Positions 31,785-41,800 of a stretch of 64,000 bases of DNA are shown in pieces (within the stretch, counting starts at the first letter, position 1; each line of letters begins with the position of its first letter). The position numbers and the translations under genes are program-made. Origin of the DNA: Immersiella caudata. Taxonomy: Eukaryota; Ascomycota; Sordariomycetes; Sordariales; Lasiosphaeriaceae. The notes beneath the pieces are model-generated. The model saw nothing but the letters and a program-made list of their open reading frames with translations. It did not search any database and was not told the origin of the DNA. The stretch spans positions 1,488,001 through 1,552,000 of the forward strand of contig JAULSU010000006.1 in assembly GCA_030512335.1 (NCBI GenBank). Reading direction: 5' to 3'.

Positions 31785-32660
31785 ATGGCCATGTCTCCCG
31801 AAGATGACCTGCTTCGCCGCCTGAAGCAGCAGGTCGAAGATAGCATCTCTGCTCTGAGAAACGATAAGGTTCTGATCTTTGAGAAGGGAAAACAAGCCTT
31901 GGAGGATGCGAAAAATGCTCGACAAGTGGAGGAGCAGAAGCTTCTCGGCAGGCTGCGAGAAATCAAGGCAGCCAGCTCGGCCGATTGCAGAAAGCGGGAG
32001 GATTTGGAACTTGACTACCTTCGCTCTGAGGGGGAACTGACGCGGCTGCGCAATGTCTGGCTGGCTCGACTTGAGGCGTCGACACCAGCGGGGCCGCCCG
32101 CGACCTCCACTGCTCAACCGACCCCAGCAAGTCCGAGTTCCGGATTCACTCAGCAAGCACCAGCAGAGAACATCGCCCAAAAGCAGTCCCTCCAAGTTTC
32201 GGACGGCCTCGAGTTCGCGTCGCAGTCGGCCATTTCAACTGCCAGCTCAGTGGAGGTAGCGAGTCAGCCGATGAACCTGGCGGCTGGTGTGCGTATTGAC
32301 TGTTCCCTCACTTTCCGGTCTCTGATTTACGTTCGCTGACTTGTTATGCAGAGTATCCAACAGAATATCCGGAGTCGACCAGCGCCTGGTAGTACTGCTA
32401 CAAGCAGGAAGCGAGCTCGCGGTGCAGGAGACGACGGCAAGGACGCTCGCAACAAACGTCGCGCCGGGGACCGCAGGACCAACGACGAACACGAAAGTAT
32501 CCTCAATGACCTATCCGCGATCCCGGTGTTTGAGGAATTGTTCGAGCTCTTGGGCGACTCACACGGCAAGGGCGGGGCCCGCTACTTACGCGAAGGCGTA
32601 GGTTTACCCGCGACTGTTGTGAGGGCAATCTACCGGGGGAGGAGGGCCATTGCATTGTAA
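31785..32660 (+). CDS. Hypothetical coiled-coil protein with basic C-terminal segment
   Basis: Two exons, 31785..32288 and 32352..32660 (intron GTGCGT..ATGCAG, phase 0), 270 residues. The N-terminal 85 residues form a likely coiled coil (LLRRLKQQVEDSISALRND.. to ..ELTRLRNVWLARLE). A Ser/Thr/Pro/Ala/Gln-rich middle (about 90-170) is probably disordered. A basic stretch SRKRARG..NKRRAGDRR (about 185-210) could serve as a nuclear localisation signal, and a final helical segment (IPVFEELFELLGDSHGKGG..) ends the protein. I do not recognise a family. Start could also be the Met two codons later. It lies between HET (1) and NmrA-like (2), but no functional link is visible. Confidence 0.65.
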
Positions 32661-32781
32661 ACGCAGCTTTGCATAAAGAGCGCCAGTGGTCAAGCCAACA
32701 GTAGTCTGGGAGTCCCCGTTGATTAGAAATAGCCCATCTGGTGAGCAGTCTTGCAATAAAAATTAGACCTTTCTGCTCAAT

Positions 32782-33729
32782 TTAACCCTGAAACTCATGC
32801 TTGTTCTCCTCAATCCACCCCTCCAAGCTAGTCGCCGGCCTCCCCGTATAAACCTCCACAGCCCTCGCTCCCTCTTCCCACTGCTCCTCGGTCAAAAAAC
32901 CCCCTCCACCCCCCTGCATCTCCTTCAACTTGCCAAAGCTCTCCACCAAATACTCGGCCATCACCCTCGGCACCCCAGCCTCAACATACATCTCCACCCC
33001 CTCCTCCTCGCCAACCTCCACAATCTCCCCCTCCCTCCCCGTCACCGCCTTCACGATCCTCCCCAGCCCCTCCCCAACCGACACCTTCTGCGGCCCCACC
33101 AACCAAACCGCCTCCTCATAGCCCTCCTTCGTCCCCCCGACCAAAATACTCGCCGCCACCCGTCCAATATCCCCCGGCGTAATCCAATCCATCACAATAT
33201 CCGGCGCAAAGACCTTCACCTTCCCCGTAGGAATCATACTCTTCCACCAAAACGCGTTACTCGCAAAGAAAGCCGGTCGAATCGGAACCACGTTTTCCTT
33301 CCCAAAGACGGATTGGAGATTCAACTCCACTTTTGCATGTGCATACGCGATGAGTTCCTTTGGGTTGGTGGTGGCGGGATCTCCGCGGAGACTGCCTGAG
33401 CTGAGGAAGACGACAAAGGTGATGCCGGCTGCTTTGAGGGCTTGGATGGCGGAGAGCATGTGATCCGGGGAGGTGTGGTCGATGTAGAGGAAGGCGCGTT
33501 TGGCGGAGGTGGAGGAGATGGCGGCGGTGAGGGTGGAGGGGGAGGAGAGGTTGGCGTGGATGCGGTGGTAGGGGTGGGATGATTCGAGGGTCGGGGTGAG
33601 GCCGGGGATGGGCTTGGAGGGGGTGCGCATGGCGAGGATGGTTGGGGTTGTGGAGGTGAAGGAGGGGATGGAAAGGGCGACGGCTGAGCCGACGTGGCCG
33701 GTGGGACCGAAGATGATGATGGGTTCCAT
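32782..33729 (-). CDS. NmrA-like NAD(P)-binding protein (2)
   Basis: Single exon, 315 residues from the Met at 33729, which directly precedes the Rossmann strand EPIIIFGPTGHVGSAVALSI; in-frame Mets further upstream (33906, 33855) give a leader without family similarity. The GPTGHVG loop, VVFLSSGSL (about 108-116), IAYAHAKVELNLQS (a Y-x4-K-like pair), VPIRPAFFASNAFWW and DWITPGDIGRVAA match the NmrA/ QOR2-like atypical short-chain dehydrogenase group. Probably cytosolic and NADPH-binding; substrate unknown. Together with the gene at 27057-27971 it brackets HET (1) and the coiled-coil gene, though both NmrA-like genes are on the minus strand and diverged. Confidence 0.87.
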   Translation of the reverse strand: MEPIIIFGPTGHVGSAVALSIPSFTSTTPTILAMRTPSKPIPGLTPTLESSHPYHRIHANLSSPSTLTAAISSTSAKRAFLYIDHTSPDHMLSAIQALKAAGITFVVFLSSGSLRGDPATTNPKELIAYAHAKVELNLQSVFGKENVVPIRPAFFASNAFWWKSMIPTGKVKVFAPDIVMDWITPGDIGRVAASILVGGTKEGYEEAVWLVGPQKVSVGEGLGRIVKAVTGREGEIVEVGEEEGVEMYVEAGVPRVMAEYLVESFGKLKEMQGGGGGFLTEEQWEEGARAVEVYTGRPATSLEGWIEENKHEFQG

Positions 33730-34160
33730 ATTGTGGTGATTGTGAAATTGATCTGAGTCTGAAGTTGGATGGGATGAGGGTGGTTCTCGTCGGGTTGACA
33801 CGGCTTCTTTAACATGAGTTACTGTACCTCGCAACGGCGGAGGCAGCGCGGACATCGGTAAAACGGTATGACAAATCCTATACCCACGGCGGTACAAACA
33901 ACCCATGCTTACGAACCTCGCCGTTCAAAAACGCTCCGACTGGTCGGCAATGTAACGTCGGAACACACATCGGGCCCGGACCGGTCCGAGCTGAGCAATG
34001 TGAAATACGAGCCGCCAATCATGTTGTACTGCAGTGGGGAGACCACCACTCCTGCGCTACGATGTACGCATGACGAGTCCTCCCCTCAAAATAAAACCTT
34101 CCAAGTCCAATGAACAACTTGAAAGCTACACATAACCCTCAACTATTCACCACACCACGG
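33730..34160. other. Upstream region of NmrA-like (2), no gene
   Basis: Short frames only. Likely promoter of the NmrA-like gene plus spacer up to repeat copy A. Confidence 0.3.
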
Positions 34161-34162
34161 CT

Positions 34163-34197
34163 ACCGCGGCAGCCCCTACTGTCGCTACGCCCAAGGC
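34163..34197. repeat. Short dispersed repeat, copy A
   Basis: Partner of the copy at 31316-31350, same orientation, 2.8 kb away; seven transition differences over 35 aligned bases and looser similarity to about 34220 (TTTTAGCTAAAGAGAGG). Confidence 0.6.
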
Positions 34198-34219
34198 CTC
34201 CTTTTAGCTAAAGAGAGGT

Positions 34220-34822
34220 CTTGGAATTGGTCAGAAAGGCCGTGAAAGTTACCTAGGTACTTTCAATCCCTCCCTTTAGACCAAGTCCAGCCCTGTCCCG
34301 CCAAGGCCTTCTACCCCGGTCCGCATTACTATAGCCGTATCCATCCACCATAGGACTAAAAGGAATCGACGATATAGGAGTCTCGACGATTCGAATCCTT
34401 CTGAATATGGCTAAAATGTCCCGGTATATTGACAAGTCGTTTTGCAATGTCCTTGATTCCGGGTCGCTCGCTCATCTCTCCGTGCGATATATGATTTTGT
34501 ATTTCTGACTGATGGGAAGAGTTAGGAGAGAATCTGTTTCAGTCGCCAAGCACGTCGGAATGGAGGTGCATATACTTACCGGCGTATGTTCTGTGGTGTA
34601 GGGCCTCCCTCGGGGGATGTTTGGCGGTTGTTCTGGTTCTCCTTCCTCGGGTGTGCTGAGCCCGAGTACGCCCCCTCGGCGGTGAGCTTCCAGAATAGGA
34701 TTCCCATCACAACGGCTTGTCCCGGTCGAAAAGCCGCTTCCCATGGAGTCTGGTGACTTATTTCTCTTGAGATGGCCCGACACTGCAGAAAATAGTCACC
34801 ATGCTGGATCTTTCAGTGGCCT
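34220..34822. other. Spacer, no recognised gene
   Basis: A minus-strand frame at 34472-34783 follows the ubiquitin-like relic and may be its frame-shifted downstream part, but shows no family resemblance. Confidence 0.25.
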
Positions 34823-35665
34823 TCAGTCCCTCAATCGGACAGAAAGGACAGCGTTAAACGCCTGCCACGATGTGATGAATTGAAGATGGACTGGGCTGAC
34901 CCGCCCAATCGCGTCTTCGAGGATGAACGGCCCTTCGATCAAGGAAACTCGTTCTAAGTTAGCGGATAGTGATTGGTGAATGGCTTGACCGCTGCATACG
35001 TGGCGAGAGTCGTGCGAAAGCTTGTTGACAAGCAGAGAGAATGTCGATGATAAGTTCTTGAATGGAACACGTCACGTTCGTGAGCATGCCGATCTTGCCA
35101 TGCGCGCGACAAAGTTTCGTATTCATCGAAGCGAGAAGGGCGGAGCTATTCGTGGTTTCCACGTTGACGAGACTGAGGGTGTTTTGGCTATCCTTGCTGC
35201 TGTGAGTAATTCGTAGACTAAGGTCGACGTTTGCTTTGACAAGTAAAATGGACAAAACGTTGAAGCGAAGGGCGACGCTCTTCTTGAACCTTAAAATTGT
35301 TTCCTTTTCGACCAGGCGCCACTACATTACACAGATCGCGCAACCCGGTTGGCGAGCCCCACCGGGGACTAGGACTAGAAGACAACGCCACACATTGCCA
35401 AATAATCTCGAAATCCTTCAAGGCAAGATTTGGATGCGGACACTTCTTTCGCGAGAGCGTTTGCGAGTAGGCCGATCGTCGGCTTACATCTTTCCAGAGC
35501 CGAACCTGCTTCGAGGAGTGCCCTGTCGAGGGTACGGAGGTTATCGCAGAGGGCGCGATATTCGTTGGGTGACCCACGAGCGTCTTCGAGACAGGCAATG
35601 ATGTCTTTCGCAAGAAGGCAAACGGCAGTAATGTCTCCAACAGCTCCGAATGTAATTTCCACCAT
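34823..35665 (-). pseudogene. Fungal STAND-type N-terminal plus ubiquitin-like domain gene, decayed
   Basis: From the Met at 35665: MVEITFGAVGDITAVCLLAKDII, LCDNLRTLDRALLEAG and CLEGFRDYLAMCG in one frame. Then comes a broken stretch, WRLVEKETILRFKKSVALRFNVLSILL in a second frame up to ACQQAFARLSPR, then in a third frame LSANLERVSLIEGPF and ILEDAIGRVSPVHLQFITSW up to FNAVLSVRLRD-stop at 34823. The first part is the all-helical N-terminal domain common at the start of fungal STAND and ankyrin proteins; the last is the fungal ubiquitin-like domain (FxLEDAxGRxxPVHxxFI). At least two frame changes and a TAG just before WRLVEK interrupt it. No splice sites at the breaks restore the frame by eye. 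Domain names are from memory. Confidence 0.65.
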
Positions 35666-36665
35666 AGTATTGTGGTGTCATGGGTATATGTTGCGGCTGA
35701 ACAGCAGAAGTTGCACACGGGTCAAGGGTCGGCGCTCGGGTTTGTGTTTGGGCAACAATGCGTCGACCCTATCCCCGGTAAATGTGAGGTCGTGAGGTGA
35801 TATCGACGACGAGGGGATCGTTGACTATTCGATATCGAATTCTAGTTTTGAGGCTGGTAATGTTGCAACTCGTGCTTCACAGCGAGCAGAACGCACCTCA
35901 GCTCCGGAGTGTGCGAATTCGGCACCACCTGTTTAAAACTGAGGAAGATATGGGCTGCAGCCCTGAATTTACGCTCTCAGAGATGGATGATGATGTGAGG
36001 CTTAAAGGCTTTTACGCTTTCTCATCTGAGCACTATGAGGACAGACCTCTTTGTCGGGAGGATCATTGTCTGCGTGACTGTGCAGGGGAGACGGATGGGG
36101 TACAGGATATCGATGTGTTAGGACGATAAAAGATATACGTCTCAGGCACGAGGGCTCATTCAGGGTACGTGGGGGAAGGAGCGAGTCTTGGTTTATCAGA
36201 GTTAAAATTTCCGGCTTCGTCGCCCCGCATGAGTGAATTTTCCCCACCGTGCCACATGCACGTCTGGAGGACGGAATAGTCAACACCAATGAGCTCGACT
36301 TCTCACCCTCCACAAATCTTCGTCTATTGGGGTGTCCCAGAGGTCTAGATCGATGGCCTGTCAAGTTCGCCGACCAACAGTCAACCAATCCGGCGGGGCT
36401 ATTGTGCAACTTCTCGGCGGAGGCGGGCTTCCCGTTCAGTATTTGGACGCCAAATATTTCAGCTGCTCAAAACGCATCGAATGGGTGGTCTCTGGTAAGA
36501 GAAGAACGACTCTGCATTAAAGCGCTCAAACTGCGCTCTGTTCGTTTCCAGCTCGACTAATCTTGCTTTGCAGTTACGACTTCCGATACAGCCGCTCAGC
36601 GGGATCAGATCTGAACTTCAAGCTCCACACCTCGATTCACCAAGCCAACGTTAAATTGCTGCACG
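35666..36665. other. Intergenic, 1 kb, no gene
   Basis: Short frames on both strands, none with family resemblance. May include promoters of the two flanking, divergently oriented loci. Confidence 0.3.
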
Positions 36666-38681
36666 ATGGCTTCATCTTCGTCAGCTACTGCACCACAAGG
36701 CAACCCAAGCCAGACCCACGATGATATCTCGAGCTGGATCGGCATTGATCTTGACGCCACTCTCGCCAAGGCGAAGGCAAACGAGCGTTTTATCGAAACA
36801 TCCTCTTCTAGTCCTGCTGCAGACTCCGCGTTCCAAGTCACTGTGTTTGAGGCAGATGGCCATGGACAGGCTGATTATTGTGGGTTATCGAAACAACAGA
36901 ACGTCAGGCAGTTTCTCACCCTAAGAACCAGCCGAGATAACCCAAGAGAATGAGTTTATGATCTTCGTCAATGCAAGTGCTACCCCTGTCAGTTGACGCC
37001 TTCATATCCCGCCCAGGCTGAGACCGTGGGATTCATAGCGAGCGCGCAACTCACTGAACCGACGTGAAAACGGCAATCCCGGTCTGGGAACGAACCGAAT
37101 AATGTGCGCAGAGAATCACGCTCAAGGCTGCTCACCTTTGCTGATCACCCACCCAGATTCATCGATTTTGTGGGAACACCGGCTATCCAAGTCTCGCGAA
37201 GAAAGCTTCGAATTACACATTCTTGTTTTGCTCACCTCTGCACAGAGCTTCGAGTTCCAGCGTACTTCGTCAACACAATAATTCGACATGATCAACTCGG
37301 TCGATTGGGATTCGGCGCATATCTACACCCAAGCGGAATGGGTCCTGGAAGTTTCGGTTCGTCTCTCTTCTAGGTCATGTTTGGATACCGATTGATATGT
37401 TTTCCCGGACAGAGCTGTCCTACCGCTACACACCACGCCTGGCAGAGCGGACTCTGGATCTCAACACCGAACTTCGCTACGTCTATACTCGCTATAACGT
37501 CCACAACCACAGCTCTCTCACTCTCTGTATCAACCCTCATCCAGAGACCAGAGACCTCTGGATAGGTCGCGTACCCACAGTTGAAGGGCATCAACAAAAC
37601 TCGTCAGCGAAGTCCTCAGTGGGCGCCATTCGAGCCAAAGAAGAGCTGAGAAGTCCTCTGGCCTTTCATATCCTCATTACCCATATGAGTCTAGAGGACT
37701 GGAAGACTAGTCTGGAAGAGGATCGGTCAAAGCTGGAGGATTTGGTAAAAATCCCGCTATATCTTTGCATGTTAACCTCTGCGGATGCTGATAGCGGTTC
37801 CTATCATAGGAGGACGAATCCAAGATATTGCATCGGCTCACTTCATCTTCCAAAGACAGCCATGGCGGCCATCGGGAAAATGCTCCGTCACCAAACGATG
37901 CGAACGACATCGAGAACCAAGCTGCGGCACAGCCGAAGCCGAAGACACCATCACGCGCTGACGCCGAAGCATCGAGGCTTGTCCGCGTCCATGAAAACGC
38001 ACAACGCCTGCTCATAGCCGAGAACAGCTGCAGGGACATTGAGAATAGGGTTCAGCTACTTCTCCGGTCGGTAGAGATTCTGAGGTCCATCCCTAAAAAG
38101 TTTGGTGAATGGGGCAAGCCTAAACGAGGGAAGGCCGCACACAATGGCATTGTCCCATCCACTCTTGACAGGGAGCAACAAATTCTCGAGTCCATCCTCC
38201 TATCATGTCGACACTCGCAGCAGTGGACGAGATGCTACGAAGAACGAACGAGCCTTCAGATCCAATTGGTAGGTGGACCAAAGCGAGACTCCTCTGCTCA
38301 CTCTTGAATACGAAGAAGACATACCTGAAGACGCTGACAACCGCATAGGACTTCAATCTTATCACCTCCAATATCGCAACGGAGACGCAAAAGGACACGT
38401 CCGCAATGAACCGCATCGCCGCAGTCACCACCCTCTTCCTCCCGGGAACGTTTATCTCTGTACGTGTCACAAGCTTTCATATAGTATCTGGCTTGCTGGC
38501 TAACCGGGAGCAGGCCGTCTTAAGCATGGGGTTCTTCAACTTCGCAGAGAATGGGAACGTTGTAATAAACCGTTGGTTATGGGTCTATTTCGTCCTGGCT
38601 GTACCTGTCACTAGGCTAGTTTTCCTTGCTTTAAAGCTGATGGTATGGCTGGGCAACCGAAAACGGGAAGGAAGGGCTTGA
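36666..38681 (+). CDS. CorA-like two-helix membrane protein (1), 5' half damaged or unresolved
   Basis: The 3' exons are clear and in frame: up to 37744, 37810..38268, 38349..38459 and 38514..38681, with introns GTAAAA..CATAG, GTAGGT..CATAG and GTACGT..GCAG, all phase 0. They encode SLEDWKTSLEEDRSKLEDL, a helical stretch with RDIENRVQLLLRSVEIL, then TSNIATETQKDTSAMNRIAA, VTTLFLPGTFIS and a last helix LWVYFVLAVPVTRLVFLAL. That is the C-terminal layout of fungal CorA-like proteins: a long helix, a first membrane segment with FLP, a second membrane segment. Upstream, MASSSSATAPQ..VRQFLTL (36666-36953), EFMIFVNASATP, RFIDFVG and KFRFVSLLGHVWIP appear in different frames. I could not join them by convincing introns, so the N-terminal half is either multi-intronic or frameshifted. 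Ion transport by this subgroup is unproven. Confidence 0.6.
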
Positions 38682-38862
38682 GTTGTATGGTTGCCTTTGT
38701 TAAACACATCTCTTCACATAAAATGCGATTCAGGCTGCTGCTATTCACGCGCAACCTTCCCTGACAGACTACTCGATTGATCAACTTCGACAACTCCGGG
38801 CCATCTGAAGTGCCTGTACCAAGTAAAAGCTTCAGCCGTATCAAAACCATTGCGCCCATGGC

Positions 38863-41800
38863 TCAAAGAGTCAGCCTGGCCATGGCTTCCACTGCAGCTT
38901 CAAGATGCATATCATCGCCGGCGTCCCGACTCCCAACCTGGGCCACCAGGCGGTCACCCACAAACACCTCACACGCTCGTTCCTTTGTCACCTCATATCT
39001 CACCGCCTCGCCTTGAGCCAAGGCGTTCAACTGTTCCTTTGGATGCACCACATTCACCTCATCCTGTATCATGCGACGCAAGTAGGGAAGCAGCCCCATA
39101 TCGTCTAACAGCTTCTTGCAAGCCTCCAGCGAGCCCGAGTCCACAAACACGGCGCCGACCAGACTCTCCATCATCTCAGCATGGACTTCATTTGCCCGCA
39201 GCCGCGTGAGAAGAAGCCATGGATACGTATCGGCCGACGCCATGGCCTGTGCGATGTCGTTGCGCAGTCTTGCAAACCTCTCCTCGGCCGCGCTCATCTC
39301 CGCCTCCAGACCACCTGAGCAGTACTTCAGAAACCGGCAAAGCGGGAATTCGACCTCGAGTTGTTGTGGTAGCAAACGGCCCAGGTGGGATTCCCGAACC
39401 AACTTCCTCGTCTGTGAGGTGCGCCGCGACAGCACCAGGTATCCAAGAAAATATCTGTTGACCGCGGCAGCCCGATAGAGGCTCATCGTTCCCAGCCCCG
39501 TGTTTTTCTCATCTTCCCGGGCAGGGTTGTAGATCGTCTCAGAGACAAGGTGCTCTATGACGGCGTTGCCGAGAAAGGCGAGTCGGTCGTAGGAGCCGTG
39601 CTGCTGTGAGGAGAGAACGTCGGAGCCGTGTGTCAGGGCCTCGACGAGGAGAGCTCGCTTCCGGAAGGAATAGCCTGCCAGTGTCTCCACCATCGCCAAG
39701 TCAGCCGGAATTGGGGTGTCAGGAGAGGGCGGAACAACGTCGAAGAGCTGCAGCAGCCCAACCTCGACGCTCGGGAGGTCCATGGAGCCCGGCAGGAGCG
39801 CCTTGGTCCATGCCAGCGCAGTGCCATAGCCGCCTGACCGGTGCCCGGCGCCAATGAGTGCCTTTACTGTGTGCGCTATCGTTCGACAGGCGACCTGGCG
39901 GCCTTGGCTCTTCTTACCGGTATCGGCGGGACAAAGGTACACATTGGCGTCGAATGGCTTGCAAAGGAGAAAGCGGTCGATCTTGCCCTTTACGGCAGCT
40001 CGGGCGAGGTGCGCACTAGAAATCAGCTTAGCCCGTTCAGGGGTAAGGTAGCCGACTGGCCACAAGGGATCTGCTCAGACAGTTATTTGGTGAGTCTTTG
40101 ATTCAGGTTCAGGTTTGGGTCAAAGGAGGCCTACACTTGGCAGCGAGGAAGAGGGAAGTCATAAGTTTCAGGGCTGCATCTCCCAGGAACTCCAGCCTTC
40201 CGTACTCCGCCTCCCTTCGAGCAGGGGTTGTGATAGCTGAACGTATGAGCGAAATGGCGCTGATCGGCACTTGAATGCCGAACAAATTCTTCCGCCTGAG
40301 TTTCTGTGCTACCAGATGCGCTTCCATCTTGTAGACCACGTGCGGGATCAAGTTGTTGATGTCGGAGTTGGCGTCGGCCGCGAATACGACAAGCGGATTC
40401 TGCTGCCCGTCCCGGACGGTTATCTCACGACTCGATGCACGTGAGACGGAGTCGTTCAAGGTAGCTGGTGCCTTGATGTGCACTTTCCACGCCGCATCTT
40501 GCAGAAGAACCCGAAATGGGGGTATGCTGCCGAGGCCCAGAGCCGGAACCCTTACCTCAAAGCTCAGCTGGGAGCCACCGGCGTCCTCCTCCGCCACGAC
40601 ACTGCAAGTCCGCACATCCTTGGGCTCTCCCGTCGTCCACGCTTTGCTGATTCGCACCCAGGGATCGAACTGCTCACGGATGTCCATCAACGCCATGTCT
40701 TCACCAGGGCCCTCGGCGTGCCCAGACGTGAGGGGCTGCAGGAAGTTATTGACCAGCTTGGCATGGTATAGGCGCATAAAGGCTTCGAAGGCGGCATCCT
40801 TTGATGCGTTCTTCTCCGATCCCCAAGCTTTCTTGCTCCATGTCGTTCGCAGGCTGTGGGGTACGAATGCCGGCAGGACCACCCTCGCCTTCAGAAGAGG
40901 CGTTTCTTCCGTCTCGCCCGTGAACGAAGGTGACTGACGCCCCGTGTCCTCAAAGATGTAGTACGGCTGCCAGTTGATGTACCGCCGTGCTCTTCCTCCA
41001 GCGATGGCGCAGAAACGTTGCAGGTGAGCCTTGGCGTTCTCCATGTCCAGCACAGCGCCCGTTTCCGGCTCGACAAACCTGCGATCCGATGTCGTCTCCC
41101 ATACAGCGATGCGGCCCTGCAGAGCAGACTGCTGATCCTCGCGCTCATACTCGGCCCGCAACTGCGCTTCGATGTCTTCCCAGGCCTTGTCCTCTTCCCG
41201 CTTCGTCTCGTCGACGAGTATGACATACTCAGAGCCTGCCCGCCTGGCCCGGCCGCGGCGTTGGATGAAGGACTTTGCCGACTTTGGCGGGTCGAAGCAG
41301 ACGACCAGGTTACACGCCGACACGTCGAGGCCCTCTTCGGCAACGGCAGTGGCAACCATCAGGTTGACCTCGCCGCTGCGGAACTTGTCGATAGCGTCCG
41401 ACTGGTCAGACGGGCTGTGGACGTCGCCTAGATCGCGCCGGCCACGGTCATGTCTCGAGGCGCCGAGCACGCATCCGACGCGGAACAGCGGGCGGATCGC
41501 GGGGTGTCGCGAGAGTAGGTGATGCAGCACAACTGCGGTCGCCCGCTCCGTGACGAAGACAATGCATCGGTCGCTATCACCTTGCTCAAGCTGGCGCCGT
41601 CGACCGAGGATCTGGACGAGGCAGTCTATCTTTGGCGAAGCGAATTCCGCCGTGGGGGTTCTGGACAGTGCACCGTCGTCTACCTTGACGCCGTCTAGCA
41701 GCTGGGCGAGGTACGCCCTCGATGAGAAGCTCCAGTTTGTGAAAAAGGACTGATCGATCGCGGCAATGGCAGACGGCGACATCCCCCGCGCCGGGGCTGC

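Noticed and set aside
32797..33399. Plus-strand frame opposite NmrA-like (2)
   Set aside because: Pro/Leu/His-rich mirror of a GC-rich gene with a clear Rossmann motif on the other strand.
31785..33729. Biosynthetic gene cluster around the NmrA-like genes
   Set aside because: No polyketide synthase, peptide synthetase, terpene synthase, P450 or transporter lies near; two reductases alone do not make a cluster.
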